64,000 nt of DNA from Bugula neritina (GCA_964035545.1 OZ037770.1:15226642-15290641), one strand, 5' to 3'; positions 27,328-41,877 are shown, counted from the first letter of the stretch. The notes: a model not told the origin generated them from the letters alone. Program-made: numbers and translations.

Positions 27328-30300
27328 TCACAATTTTAGTGTTTGCACGATTCCATTTTCTTCATTTTTGACAGGAAGTTCTATCTTTTTGATGACAGGT
27401 TCATACTCTGGCTCCAGTTCAACTGTGGCCAACATGTTATCTAGTCTAATGTCTTCTTCGCTATCCACTAGCTGGTCTTTGGTCAGGTACCACTTGGAGT
27501 CGTGTTCCCTTCTCCTTTTATATACCGTGTCTGCCCTACAACAATACATTCTGCTGCTAATTTAAATAACTCAAACTTTACTTTGAGCGTCTTATGCCTT
27601 TGTGTTTGAGGGATTGTGTACAAAAGTAACTCTAGGAAGTATGAACAAGATAGAATATATGTTTCTATATAAACTGTTGATAGATTATTCATAGACTGTG
27701 TATAGACTGTGAATAGACTGTGTATATACTGTGTATAGACTGAGAATAGACTAAGAATAGACTGTGTATAGACTGAGAGTATAGACTAAGAATAGACTGA
27801 GAGTATGGACTGTGTATAGACTGAGTGTATAGACTGTGTACAGACGGTGCTTAGCGGTTTTGGAGTTATTTTTTTTAAGAAACTGGTATTATGTTTGATG
27901 AAAAGAATTGCATCATTATTTGTATTTAGCATAAAAAATATCTAAAATCTCACCAAAAAACATAAACATTTTTGAACAGTGACATCTCAAAAATGCAATA
28001 ATTATTATATAATCATATCTAACCATCTAATTTTCTAATACTGTTTTTATATTTGCATTGGAAAAGAATTGTAACTTTGAAGTTATCTCCTCCTATGAAT
28101 GACATTTATTGCATGTGCGGGGAAATTTTTTCAAGTTGTAATTAGATAATGTTGTGGCTGTCAAATAAATTTGTTGAGAGAAACTAACTTATTCCTAACA
28201 ATATAATATGCAGACTCATGCTTTTTCTTGCAAATGGCATAAAAGTAAAATCAAGCTTGTGGCATAACCTATATGTATTTTACCTACGCACTAGTATTCG
28301 ACACTGTAGATTTCATTGAACTACAACTATAAATAATGAAATTTTAGTTTATTGGTGGATATATTACAGTGAAAAAATTGTTAATAGCTATAAGAATATA
28401 AAAGTTGGATAGGTGTCATGGTAGGATTTTGCAAACAACCATAAATGATGAAAGTTAAAGAATTTGTATTATGTTAGAACTGCGTGTTGCATGTATAGCA
28501 GCTATATACAATTATGACTTTTACATGAAGAAATTTCATATTTGAACAAAAAAATATATCCTTTCCAATTTCACATGACATCTGGTTACTATAGTTGCTT
28601 ATTATAGAAGTAATCTAAAAGTATGTTGATTTCTAATTTTGTAAAGTTTGCTGAGAAATCAAACTTTTTGTTAAGTATTTAATTTCTTTAGAAAAAAAGA
28701 GATATGGAGTTATTAAGTCAACCCACTTTAAAACAGTTACATAAGTAAAGGCCTTTTAGCATTTGCATGCAGTTGGTTCAAACGTGCAAGACTCACGCAA
28801 ATAACTATAAATCGGAAGTATAATTTGTGTTACCGACATATACTTTACTCTACTACACTTTGCTATACAAATCACTTTTAAGAGGAAACTGACATTTGAA
28901 CCTTAGATATAACTTTAAAACCTCTTCCCATTTATAACAACTTTTATTTTAATTATTTAATTATTGTAATTAGCATTAGATTATAATATTGTGACCAAGG
29001 AGAAGCCTAATATGGAAAAGCTTATTAACCCTAAATATGCATTAAAATATAGCCTTAATATCTATAGACTTCCCTTGTAATTATGTTTTAATGATATTTT
29101 TCTATTTTTAGAACTTCCTTCTAGATTGTGATTGGTCGCTATAAATAGAATATCAATCTGAAATACATTATACAATTAAAACTATATATTGCTACAAAAT
29201 AAGATTAACTAAAGCTGATGCAGAGAATTGCTTTACGCCGTGTAAAATGCTACACAATTTAGCTATTTTTAATTTTAAATAGAGGAGAGATTTGGGTGCT
29301 GTCAGCTGTCTAACAACTTGATTGTGATTGGGTGCTGGAATGTTTCGGTTGAAAGAATTTATTAAAGCTTTTTGTAAGCTATGAAAAATTTAAAAGAATT
29401 ATAAATTAGATGACAAAAGTTTACTGTTTATATACTGAGGTAGTGCTACGCCTAGATGTTAAAATACTATGTTTAGGTGCTATAGACGTATAAATTTTCA
29501 TAAGCAATAAACATAGGGTAACCAAAGCAATAGACATAGACCAGCTAGTATCTCGTCTCTAAACTCACTGGCCGTCTGGTCTAGTTAGCAGCTAAATTTA
29601 GCAGTAGGGGGAAGGTCAAGGGTTCAATAATTGACTTACATAAGAGCTTCAATTGAACACACTGTGTCTCTACTTTTCTCTTGATTGGCTTTCTTCATGG
29701 CCAACCCCATTTCATAAAGTCGGTTTTCACCTTCTAGCATCTGTAAGTATCTCTCAAACTCTATTGCTACAGAAAACAAGTTAATGAGAAACTTAGAAGC
29801 AATGTAATGTAATAGATACACATGTGGGAATATCTATTCACCAAGTAAACTAGTACAGATGTGAGAAGGTTTAATGGTCTCTATTACTGATAATTATTTT
29901 GATGGTGTATAAAATTAAGAAAAGCATGCATGGATCTGGGAAAACAATTGCAATTTTGCAAAGAAATGTAAAGCTCTCAAATTCAAAATAAGTTTTTTGG
30001 ATAAAAATAGGTTGAATTCAAAAATTGTAGTTTTCACCACTTAACCATGTCAAGTATCGTACTAATTATATTAAATATGCATGTTATATATAGTTATAAG
30101 AGAAGAAGGAATGTAAAAGTTTTGCAAGAAAATTATGGAGATGAAGAATTTCAAAGGAGTTATATATAAGCTTGGGAAAAATTGGAAGGAATTAGAAGAT
30201 CCGAGTAATTTATGAGTTTATGTATAAATTTAACTGAATTAGTTAAGCAATTACATATTACATGGGATGGGTGTTACTCCAGCATAAATAATTTTAGGAA

Positions 30301-31004
30301 ATTATTCAACATAGTGCACTAATAAGACCGAATAAATTCCAATTGTTTTCTACATCAACCATCTTTCCACAACTTGTTGTGGTGTAACTGCAATACTATA
30401 TTAGCATATTAACCAATTCCTTACTAGTTTGCACCATAATTAGATATTGAAAACCAAGATTTAGCCCTGTGCCCCTCTCCCTTCTCATATGCACTGCAGC
30501 TCCCACTACTGCTAAACATGACTTCAAAGTGAAATTGTTACTCATTTACCCTCTTTTGACGGGATGTTCTCCTTGTGTATTGTATCGGTAGGCTTTAACG
30601 TCTGCCAGTATTTATAATTCACAACTTCTCCATTGATCTGATGTCCCATCTTCATCAACCTTTGCCTTTACATATAAAAACTTGAATTAGATGAAAATTT
30701 GTATGAAATGTCTTGAGACAGACAGACAGACAGACAGTCTACTGTTGAGATATACAGAGTACATTGATAAGTTTGACTGCATTATTAAACTCAAAAACAC
30801 ATTTTACACTATATCAAATAAAATAAAAATGTTTTAAAACTTACTTCTGCCTTCACAGTTTATATTAAATGACAAATTAAATTTAGGTGCTGAAAAAATT
30901 GTATATTCTTGTGTTATGTTTGATTAAAAACTCAGTTTTACCTGTTTAAGGTGAAGTTATATAAACTCTTCGTGTTTTTTGCTATAGTCTTAGGACTGAC
31001 TAGG
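27328..31004 (-). CDS. Gene C: unrecognised small protein (5' end not found)
   Basis: Four exons join in phase: 30942-31004, 30550-30665, 29640-29766, 27328-27535 (stop TGA 27328-27330). The ~171 visible residues are charged and likely helical, with NRQRLMKMGHQINGEVVNYK, a Glu-rich helix around IEFERYLQMLEGENRLYEMG, and an acidic tail with VELEPEYEPVIKKIELPVK. I see no signal peptide, membrane segment or known motif. The start codon and first exon(s) should lie right of 31004 but could not be identified. The acceptor at 31004 is the weakest call. It is unlikely to be a LINE product or part of gene B. Confidence 0.6.
27675..27850. repeat. Degenerate ~15-bp tandem repeat
   Basis: Units of ATAGACTGTGTATAGACTGA with variants ATAGACTAAGA and GAGAGTATAGACT, in the last intron of gene C. 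Confidence 0.8.
29566..29632 (+). other. tRNA-like relic
   Basis: GGCCGTCTGGTCTAGTTAGC resembles a tRNA/SINE A-box. About 35 bp further, AAGGTCAAGGGTTCAATAAT resembles a degenerate B-box. The arms do not fold well, so it is more likely a SINE remnant than a working tRNA. It sits just outside an exon of gene C. Confidence 0.4.
30715..30738. repeat. (GACA)n microsatellite
   Basis: Six tandem GACA units just upstream (minus-strand sense) of the second visible exon of gene C. Confidence 0.9.
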
Positions 31005-33582
31005 CTACACAACTGATAAGCAACTCATTTGTAATATAATTGTATTTGAATACTTGACCTGAACAATGGCCTATTGATCACTCAGTGTATATTGTCAGGG
31101 CAATATTGACATTCTATGATAAGCCAAATCAAACAAACTATTTACAAAAACTATAATCGTTGAGTAAAAGTTGAAAATGACTCCAGTATTTAGTTAGTAG
31201 GCTGCTGACCTTCTATGGCAGCATTTATTATTTGCATGTTCTAAGTTCATGCTAATGACCAAGTATACTCATAAAGTATTGATATTCTATTACATTGTCA
31301 TATTATAACATAGTACGTTGTATTTTAGTAAATTGTTATATTGTATTTTATTTTCTTTCTCTATATTTCATATCAAACACTATATTACATTGTGATATAT
31401 AATATTGTATTATATTTTGATGTAATACAATAAAATGCATTATATTACATTGTATAATGGTTAAAACAACACCACATTCTAACACAAATGACTTTCATTA
31501 AACATTATTTTTCACTGCCACATCTCTTTGAGTTTTGAAGAAATGTAAGCAGTCTATAATTAGTGGAACGTTGACTTAGGATAGACTAAGCTCTCACTAA
31601 GCCCATGCAGCATGATGGGAAATTAGGGCGAGGCCCCATGCTAAAGTTGGTAGCAAGAGCATGGGAAGGTTTACACCCCACCCTAAACCTAACTAGATTA
31701 ATTTCACATGAGTTGTTACTACAAACAACTGAGTTGTACTCAAGAAAGGGGGGGTAAGGGGGGTGGTAAGGGGTGTGAAGACGGAACTGTTGCATAACAA
31801 TACATTCCAATCTAATAACTTAATTTAGAAATATTGACCTCCTTAAACAGATGGAATGTAATAACACAAAACGCATTATATATGCAAATTATTCGGTGTC
31901 TAATGTGTCAACGTTTACTTTTTAATAGGAATTTGGAAAAGCATGTGTTCTAAATAAAAAATACATTTCCAAACATGCTAGCTTTTAGACACAAGTGAAA
32001 AACTTAGGCTAGTCACTTAATTTTCAATGCACCTGAATGTGTTTGAATTAAAGTCAAGTGAAGCATCTGCATTGCTTTGTGCAATCAGCAAAGTAGAATG
32101 AAAACCGTTAAGTAAGCATAGAAACGAATGATATACCAGAACATTGAGTTATATAACTGTAGACCTCAGTGTTCTACAAAATGAGTCAAAGGCACTTGAC
32201 TGGATATTCCAGATGCTTCTTTTTACATGCAGGTAGCAACATTTAGTCAACCAATCGGGTTAAATAGGAGCTTCTACCCTGCAGCAAGATGTCTCTGTTT
32301 AAAGGCCAAGGTACTTGGAAATGTGGACTTACAAAACATTTTCCAGCCTTTTTCAAACTTAAGCTACTGTTTTTTTTGTTCAAGATCTATATTTCATTAC
32401 TTTGTTAAATATCTATAGCATAAGAATATGAAATAATTCAACCCAAAGCCCTTATCTATAGTGACTATCTAAGCTTTAATCCATGCAGCACCAGCTTTCC
32501 GAGGAAAAACAATTATTTCAGCAGCTAATAAGAATATACTAAATCTCACCGTAAACTCCTGAGCTACTATAACTTAGTTGCCTTGTTGCTAGAAGTCATG
32601 CTAGTAATACTACATCTTAATAGCTGCCTTAGTCTTACACTTAAAGCAAACTGCTTAATCTGATTATAACATATCAAGTTGAGTGGATACTTCAAAACTA
32701 AACTCTATTATCCGAATGCATTTCCTACAAGTTTATGTGTTTGTAAGGTTGACCAGCTGGCTGTATTAACATTTTATTATGTGAAGTAACCGACTGAATG
32801 AACACAACTATTCAAGTATTGCACTTGATTAGCTGTTAAGAAATATAATCTAGTCTATAGGTTATAGCAGCTTGCATGCTTTTACTTTGGTGTATTATTC
32901 AATTTGCTTTGAAGAATAGAGTTAATTAGCCAGTATAAATGGAATGCAAGAATATGCTGCGTTGCTTTTACATGTGATAAATGAAAAAGTCAATTTATGC
33001 GTGCACCTCTATAAATATTGACGGCTGAGCAATCCAATGGGCAAAGGGTGTGTGTACAAAGTAACATATTTTCATGTCATTTTGCCATTTTCCCAATTAG
33101 GTTTCATCCTTTAAAATGATTATCATAAATTAACTTCCTTTGTACGTCTATGCCTGCACCACCATATGAAAGATGTGTAAATACTCAATTGAACAAGCAA
33201 AAATTAGTCAATTACACCTCGTGATTCAAAAGGAGTGGATAAAACTACTTTTTCCTTTACATGAAAATTGCATAAGTCTTTTGAAAAAAAGGGAAAAACA
33301 TTGCTTCAAGGTTCAAATTCACGTTGAGAAAATATTTAGAGATTGAAGGAAGTAAACAATTAAGCATACTACTCTCAACAATGTTGAAAAGTAAATGCAT
33401 TTCATTACATAACTAAAAGGTGCATCCTTAAAATGTCTACACCCCTGGTTGCAGCTGCAATGTATTAATTTTGTTTTAAAGAGTTGTTGGAAATTTATTT
33501 TACACAAGTCTTCACTTCTCAAATCATATTGTGAGAGGAAGAGAAACCGACCACTACATGTACAGTCCCCACCAAGCAAAAT
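31005..33582. other. Spacer between genes C and D
   Basis: It should contain the missing 5' end of gene C (minus strand) and the promoter of gene D (plus strand). A TATAAATA at 33010-33017 is 566 bp before D's ATG, so it would need a 5' UTR intron to serve D. A short G+C-richer stretch at 31600-31780 has runs of G (near 31747) but no coding sign. Confidence 0.4.
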
Positions 33583-36136
33583 ATGAAGTACCAAGTTTTC
33601 CTGCTACTAGCATCGGTAGCTGTCAACCACGGAAATCCTCTGACAACCTCGTAAGTTGGTTTATAAATAATAATTATTTAACTATTAATTATTAATTATG
33701 CTATGTATTGCATATTGTTAGCAATTATCGATAATGATGTACATTAGCTGTCACACTGTCAAGTGAATATATCTCAGTGTACTCTGCAGTTATTCTAGAC
33801 TGTTTAAAATCCTAATATGTTTTTAATATGCATATTTTTGCTATTTGTTGGCTAATTTCTAAATGACTATGTAAGAGTTATGTTGGTGATGCAGCAGTGA
33901 TAGATGCTGTATAGTAGGTTAAAAAATCATTAGTTCAATTAAGTGATAGAATTATATAATAGAACATGTTGCGTATCATAATAATATTATGTATATGGCA
34001 ATGTAATGACAAATGTATTAATCCGATATATGATAGACTTATATATCCTAATATTGGAGTTCATATAATAACATTATGTTAGCATAAAATGATGTTATAG
34101 TCTTTTTATTATCGTTAAGCTATTTATATAACCTCTATCTCAGAAAAATAATTTCTGAAAAATAAAAAAACTCGAAAAAATGATTTTTCGAGAAACAATC
34201 TGTCTTTTAACGATTTATAGTTGGCCATATTTGCACTTCCTTTTGATTGTAGAATTACCAGCCCTCAGCCTACAACGAAATATTGGCAAGAATGTCCACC
34301 TTGGGTGAGAGTTCTGATTAAAGACTCCGGAATTGATATTCAGTGTGCTTCAGCAGCTACCACTCCTCTGACACCTGCAGCTACCACTCCTCTGACACCC
34401 GCAGGTACCACCCCTCTGACACCTGCAGCTACCACACCTCTGACACCTGCAGCTACCACTCCTCTGACACCTGCAGCTACCACCCCTCTGACACCTGCAG
34501 CTACCACTCCTCTGACACCTGCAGCTACCACTCCTGTGACACCTGCAGCTACCACCCCACTGACACCTGCAGCTACCACACCACTGACACCCGGAACAAC
34601 CACACCTCCAGCTGTAGGGGATGTGACGGAAACACCAGCAGCAGTAAAGGAAGTAGAGATGATTGGTACCTCGAAGACGAGAGTAATGGAAACAGAACCT
34701 CCAGCCATACTTCCTCTGCAGTTCCCAGGAACAGACATGGGGATGGCTGCCGAGTCAGTGAATATGCCATCAGTTAGCCAATCAGCATTGGAGCCTGCAT
34801 CAAATCCCCAAATGGTGGCATCAAGTATATCTGATGTTACTTTGACCTTAAGTACGACATTGGCACCCGGACCTCCAAATGCACCAGCTGCACCAGCTGC
34901 ACCAGCTGCACCAGCTGCACCAGCTGCACCAGCTGCACCAGAATTACCATCTGCACCAGTTTCAACATCTGCACCAGGTTCAACATCTGCACCAGTTCCA
35001 ACATCTGCACCAGTTTCAACGTCTGCACCAGGTTCAACATCTGCACCAGTTTCGACATCTGCACCAGAATTATCATCTGCCCCTGAAGTAACATCTGCAT
35101 TAGTTTCAACATCTGCACCAGTTTCAACATCTGCACCAGTTTCAATGTCTGCACCAGGTTCAACATCTGCACCAGTTTCAACATCTGCACCAGTTTCAAC
35201 ATCTGCACCGGTTTCAACATCTGCACCAGAATTACCATCTGCACCAGTTTCAACACCTGCCCCTGAAGTAACATCTGCACCAGGTTTAACATCTGCACCC
35301 GAAGTAACATCTGCACCAGTTTCAACGTCTGCACCAGGTTCAACATCTGCACCAGTTTCATCATCTGCACCAGGTTCAACACCTGCACCAGTTCCAACAT
35401 CTGCACCAGTTTCCACACCTGCACCAGGTTCAACATCTGCACCAGGTTCAACATCTGCACCAGAATTACCATCCGCACCAGGTTCAACATCTGCACCAGG
35501 TTCAACAGCTGCACCAGTTTCAACATCTACACCAGTTTCAACATCTGCACCAGTTTCAACATCTGCACCGGTTTCAACATCTGCACCAGGTTCAACACCT
35601 GCACCAGTTCCAACATCTGCACCAGTTTCAACGTCTGCACCAGGTTCAACATCTGCACCAGTTTCAACATCTGCAACAGTTTCAACATCTGCGCCAGGTT
35701 CAACATCTGCACCAGGTTCAACATCTGCACCTGAAGTAACATCTGCACCAGTTTCAACATCTGCACCAGGTTCAACATCTGCAAACCTGCTATCAAAACC
35801 ATTCATCTTCGGGAAGACACCTCAATTTCTGCAACATCCAAACTGTCCAGGCGTTAAAGGTAAGTTTTGCCTTGCATATCTACACCAAACCACTTGTCCT
35901 TGGGCATCCTAAATAGTTATTTATAAGTTTCCAATGATCTGCTTTCACATTACACATCAGTTGCTTACTTTTATGTTGAACTTGCAGTGCTGCTTGGGTC
36001 AAAGTGTAAAGTCTTCAACCGACAAAGATGTGGTCCCTTCATGCTATACGACCTCTTCTACTGTGTCTGCAACTTTATGAGTCGAGTGAATGCGGCTACG
36101 TGCAGCTCCCAACCTCTGAGTCGTCTACAACCATGA
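33583..36136 (+). CDS. Gene D: secreted mucin-like Cys-domain protein
   Basis: Three exons: 33583-33650, 34253-35859, 35988-36136; 607 residues. Exon 1 encodes a signal peptide ([17 protein letters not shown]) and ends in phase 2. Exon 2 begins with a CP-x15-C motif ([19 protein letters not shown]), then ~11 AATTPLTP units, a unique stretch, five APA units and ~85 SAPVST-type hexamers. It ends NCPGVK in phase 1. Exon 3 is the Cys module with [20 protein letters not shown] and AATCSS. The Ser/Thr/Pro-rich repeats should be heavily O-glycosylated, so a mucus, cuticle or adhesive role is inferred. E, F and G share the plan. No TATA box lies close to this ATG. Confidence 0.85.
34349..35782 (+). 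repeat. Coding minisatellites of gene D
   Basis: The first block (34349-34590) repeats a 24-bp unit encoding AATTPLTP. The second (34879-35782) repeats an 18-bp unit encoding SAPVST, with PGSTSA and EVTSAP variants. Their regularity leaves long open frames on the minus strand and in other plus frames, which are by-products. Confidence 0.95.
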
Positions 36137-36692
36137 CCTTCCAATCGTTGACAACTTTGACCTCTGACCCCTGAATCATTCACAGTTATAATTCAGTCTA
36201 ACTGCCTGAGCTGCAACATTTTTTATGATAGATTTGAAAATTCTTATACTCAATTTTGCTTTAAAAACATCAAGTGTTTGTTACAAAATTTTATCAAACT
36301 TTGTCATGCTTGCGATTGTAAAACTTTTAGTATTTTTTTATTAAACTGATTTTTTAGAAATTTGCTTGTAAATTTGAATTTTATTCAACACGGAGACAAA
36401 TATATGTCACAATTCACACAACTGCATATAACATGCAACTTAGTTTTAAGACCTAATTAATTATTATCCTGTAACTATTTAAAATTGCACCTCATTGAAT
36501 AATGTTATTAAAGCAGTCTTACATACTTCTTGGTAAAGTATTTAGTCTAAACAACGGTAAACATCGAGACTACAATGAAATGCTGAATCGTTACTGTCTT
36601 TTGATTCAAAAGAAATGCAGCTGCATATTACCACATGGAATGTCTAAAAATAGTTTTGATCAAAACACAGTTAAATAATTGGTATGGTAAAT

Positions 36693-36894
36693 AAAACTCA
36701 CGCAAGTCCCTGTGAGAAACCCCTGATAGAAAGGGTTTTTGATAAAGCGGGCTAAGGACTTATTTAAATGAGGCACAGGAGCAATTATGACTGGATGCTC
36801 TTCCTAACATCACCAATGGCCTTTGTCTGGGCTCGAACCCATGACCTCCTGTTTACTAGACAAACGCTCTAACCCCTAGACCACGGCTGCTCCC
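36693..36894 (-). mobile_element. tRNA-headed SINE, copy 1
   Basis: Read on the minus strand, GGAGCAGCCGTGGTCTAGGG contains an A-box, and GGGTTCGAGCCC a B-box. The body includes GGAAGAGCATCCAGTCATAA. A perfect 17-bp target duplication (TAATTGGTATGGTAAAT) flanks it at 36676-36692 and 36895-36911. It matches the copy at 55139-55351 closely. The GGAAG-GCATCC core recalls cephalopod SINE bodies, but that is a resemblance only. Confidence 0.92.
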
Positions 36895-37281
36895 TAATTG
36901 GTATGGTAAATTTTGCCATTATAGTTGGTAATGCTATTGTATACAGTAGCTTGTCTGAATTAGTAAGAAGATAAATCCATATAATATTCAAAAATAAAAT
37001 TGTTGATTTTAGCAAGCAAAAACTTTTGGTTAGGATAATCCATTAAAAGAAAATATTTATGCAACTAGTATGCATCTGTGCATTTTTATTTACAATAAAT
37101 GTAATTAAAATTATCTATTTATATTACAACTCTGTAATCAAAACAGCATTAATTATGATTTAATAAGTATTTTAAAGCCAACTTTCTGAGTAAATAGTTA
37201 TTAACAAGTTAGAATATTTAATAAGACTTTTAGAATCACAATTTTAAATTGTATGAAAAACAACCCAGTTTTGCTAGCCGT

Positions 37282-37320
37282 ACTGTATCAACTGTATCAA
37301 CTGTATCAACTGTATCAACT
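37282..37320. repeat. 9-bp tandem repeat ACTGTATCA
   Basis: Four complete units, plus a partial one, in the spacer between D and E. Confidence 0.9.
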
Positions 37321-40300
37321 ATATAGTTTTGGTATGTTGCCAGATCTTTTATATAAACTCATATGAAATGTTAATTGACACATCTAAGCAGCCTCTGTAG
37401 GTGTTCAGATTCAGAAATGAAAGATACTGCTATGTTAAGCCTCCCTCTAATAAAATGAAACACCCAACACTGATAGAACCCCAGCTGCTTCAATTAAAGT
37501 TTAAATAAAGTTTAAATACCATTAGAGATCATCATTCATAGACTTCTACTGTTAATTATGCAAATATTTATTATTTAGAGATACATGCAATAAATAATTT
37601 GACAAAATTGTTTTTTTAACTGATTTATATTTTGTAAAATCATGAAACTATAAAACAAAACCTATATGCAGTAACAGTGGATAAATTATTTCAGCCTGAT
37701 TAGGGTAGACCTATAGTGAGTGTGTTAAAAGACAGGAGCTTCTTCAGCTGACTGAGAAAGCAATTTGCTGTCAATCAGGTTTCAGCTACTGCTGCTATCA
37801 ACTGCCTAATAAGTAGAATAAAATCTATAGCTGAAAGATTAAAATCTTGCTGTTTGATAAAATATAATAGAGTAGTTTGCCACAGCAGGAGTATATTCAA
37901 ATACAGGAGTTTCTTCTACATATTTCAAAACGAACCAAATATATTAATGACTGGTTTTGTTTTCATAACATTTATAGAACTGCTATAACTGAGCTGCTAA
38001 TAGCTTAGGTCTCTTAAATGTATTTTTGATTGATAATCTATAGTCTAGTTCAATTAATTTACTATTTTCATAACCACTATAGCTAAAAATAAAAACTTTA
38101 TGTAACTTACTAATTAAGAATGTGTCTAACTGAAACAAAACAATAACTTTATTATCAAAAATTGCAAATTCTTGAACGTTTGGGCAGTTGATTATGATTT
38201 TTATAATCTGTTACTTTGAAAATGCAAAAATAATGAGTCATGGGAATAATATGGACCCGACCTTTATACAGCAAGCTGTCCGCCCAAATGAGTGGAACTA
38301 TAGAGGCATGGAAAGCTTCATTAGTCACGTAATTAGTATCATATTTAAATTTCAGATGCTCCATTTGAAGTACACTTAATTAGCATCACTTATATACAAA
38401 TTCAGTTTTAAAGAGCAATGCTACATAATTATTGAGGTCAATTTCAGTTCTTCAGACACTCCTCTCATTTTCTAGCCAAGTAAACTGTTAATATTATGCA
38501 TACCATAACAAGGGCATGAGAAAAGCAGTGCGTCATCAAATTGAAGAAACATAACATAACATTTGGGTGTATTAAACATTACTATGGCTTATATATCAAT
38601 TAGATTAGGAATTAAACAAAGAAATCGTCAATGGTTTTGTAAAAACATATAATATAACATACATTTATCCAAAGTTGTGGTTATTTATAAAGTTATTAGA
38701 TAATGGGAAGGTTTTGGCAGTCGCAAAAATCAATGGTAACGCCCCCAATCATTCTCTTCAGCATACCTTAAGTAAAGAGATATCGCCACGTGAATAATGC
38801 AATGCTAACTGGTTAGACTACGTATGAAGCAGCATAAATCTTACTGTTTAATGTTATAAAGAAACTGATATATACTCAGGTTATGACCTCAAGTAATACT
38901 TTGGTTAAGATATTAACATGAAACTGTTCAGCTTAAACAACCCGGAAACATTTAAACTAATGCTGCATGAAAACATAAACCAAACTTCAAAACAATATAT
39001 AATTAATTCCTATTTGACAAAGTCCATAAAAGCAAAATTGATAAGTAAGAAAGAGCATGACTTTTATCTTAGTCCTAATGCCTTTCCTTTATTAAGAAAA
39101 TTTTAATGATATTTACTTACGTAAAAACTCGGTGCCTTTTCTTTCTCTTTGAAAATTCTGACCAGAATAATTTTTTTGGCTCAAACTATGCTGGCGCTGT
39201 ATAGCGTTATTGTTATAGGAATAATAATCTAATGTTCACCGTAACATCATGTTCACTGCAAGTATTGTATATGTGTGACACTGAGCAAGTGTCTAGTGGT
39301 AGAAGCTAGCCTAATGGAAGTATCTTAGGAACTGTATATATACGCTCTGTTAGCCTGTAAGATGTCACATGGGGCTTCCATTGCATCTTAGTCCTACATA
39401 AGGTTGTCTTATTTTAGACAAAAAATTTAGTAATTTTCATATGAAAATACAACAATAAAAACAATTGAAATGAACTTCTTTTGATTTTAAAAATTAAGCA
39501 CAAATATTATCATTTGTATAAAATCAAATCGGTACAAACATGGCATAAAACTAGTTATTGCGTTAAGGGTTTTACAAAAAAATTATATTGTTACAAATTT
39601 GGGGAACAAATTGCAGAAATAGAATGCAAACTAGTATCTAAGGAAACCAAATGTAATTTAAAAACTATTCAAAAATGTTAAAAATAATGGCAATAAATGT
39701 GTTAGTCTAGACTCTAGTGTGTATTGGATTTGAAATTTCACAGAGCTTGTATTGCCAGCTTCATGTCAAAATAGCCACATACGGCTTGTTTAATGCAATG
39801 AGTTTACTGTTTAGGGAACCCTTAACTTTGACATATTCATGCTTTTTCTTTCCTTGAGCATAGCTAAACATGAGGTAGAACATACGATTAAGCACACTCT
39901 GTGTAAGAAGTTGTCATCTCTTACTCATTTTCACTCTGTTATATCATACTACCTGTTTGTATGTTGTTATATCATACTACTTGTTTTTATGTTGTCATAA
40001 AACTGTAACGTTGATTGAATTTTACATCCTAAGCAAGAAAGTGTTTGAGAGAGACAGGTGTACCCAGGAGGCAGCCTATACCAATCTTCTACTGTAATGT
40101 GATTACATGGCTGACAAGAAGTTGGTTTTCAAGTATATAGAATACATGAGTAAATTAATTTAAACATGATGCTAGGCTGTACATTGCCCTTCTGCTCATT
40201 AATAATTACTTTAGCTCTCAAATGCCTAATCGACTTATTTAAATTCCATGCATAATTTATGTGGTCTTTCATTCATACTAATTTACCAACAAATCATTTA

Positions 40301-41877
40301 AATTATGGTGCCACAAAACCCCAGCATAGAAATTTTTTGCCAACATTTCCGAAGGAAAAGGGCATTTTTGCAATGTGCAAAACCTGCACTGTACAGTGGA
40401 AACCTAAAGAACCAAAATAATTCAACATGAAAATAATTATGGTTACAGATTAGAATAAATCACAATGAACTAAGTTGGGAAATGCATTGTGAATTCTAAT
40501 ATCATTGTTTACTTTGCATAAATAATACGTTTTTATGCTGATCTACCCTCCTCATCATGCCCTGTCCTCCCAGTTCCAATGCCAGCATATGCTCGTGCAT
40601 TCATTGTTTGTGTGCAAAAGAAACTATTTCATTGAGGCGGTGGTTGCATTACATATTTAATTATTATATTACAATAACCAAATAAATAATATATGGGATG
40701 GTAGCATCTCAGATTATGTTAATAGTATGTACAGTGTCAGTTTTTCACAATAGCGCATTTATTAATATAAACTATTACATTTGGGAGTAAAATTAGAAAC
40801 GTTTTATAGAATGAGACACTTTTGAATTTACGTCAGTTTCAGTTTTTTTTAGTAAATTAGGCTTTTGCATTCACCGTTTTTTGCTAATTTAAAAAGTACA
40901 CTTGCAACCACTCCTAGAGGGGTTTAACTACAAACTGCATATCATTTAACACAAAAATAAGCTTTTAAGTGCTTTTGTAAACAGCTGAAACATGTTTAAA
41001 GCTCAAACATTAACTGCAACTAAAAATAACAAATTAAGTTCTCTGATCCTGCTGAAATTTGGCGCACATCCAAAAAGAACGATTTCTCTGCCTAAAACTA
41101 ATATACCAAGTAGTTGCAAAGAACTCAGAGATTTAAACATACTGCATGGTTTATGGCACTTTGCCCACTCGAAGTATGTCATGTCAATTTAGAATACATA
41201 CAATAGTCATGCTGCCACTCTTAGAAAAGTCAGCTAATAGACTTTCAGAGGAGTGGCTGCCACTTCTCAATCTAGAGAGAGTGCTTCTACTAACTAGACA
41301 CTCTCTGATTGGCTGCAACTCTAATATTAGTATTATTGACAGCTTTTGCAATACTCTCACAAGGCATGTTTAACTGTGATTCGAATTGTACTTAAGCAAG
41401 TGTGAAATATTTGATCTACAATTTTATTTGAATTCTTTTAACTAGAATTTGTTTGTTTCTTCTTTGTTTAAAGTAGAATCAATATTGAACGTACCATGTT
41501 ATTCTGCATGGGTTTGACCAATAATACAGGAATATTTAACCCTAATTTAGGTTGATAAATTAGTACAGGCTTAAATTCATTTACAATAAAAACATCTGCT
41601 TGTTTATTAGTACCAGTATTCTACGTTATTTATAACAAAGATTTGTTTATATTATTTACTTTAATTTTCTAATGGAACTGTGCTATGGTGGGTGCTAAAT
41701 GCAGTTGAATACACACATTTGATTGGCCAATTAAAATGATGTTTTAAAAAGCAACCAATCAAAAATCAGATACAATTACTAGTAATTAACAAATGCAACT
41801 AATTTAAATTTCGACTCAAAATAGCACTTAAGCATATTTCTTACCCGCCCAAGAATGGTAGTATCCTTCCTATAAGA

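Larger units (their letters stand above)
36137..41877. other. Spacer between genes D and E
   Basis: About 5.7 kb of A+T-rich sequence. It holds one SINE copy (36693-36894) and a 9-bp tandem repeat (37282-37320). Open frames up to 75 codons show no family features. CCAAT-like motifs occur near 41720-41760, ~130 bp before the TATA box of gene E. Confidence 0.5.

Noticed and set aside
33010-33017. TATAAATA as promoter of gene D
   Set aside because: 566 bp from the ATG; it would require an unseen 5' UTR intron, so it was not listed as a promoter.
34340-35806. 488-codon minus-strand frame with GADVET repeats, and other long frames across gene D
   Set aside because: It is the antisense of the coding minisatellite. 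The plus frame has the signal exon, splice phases and Cys exon.
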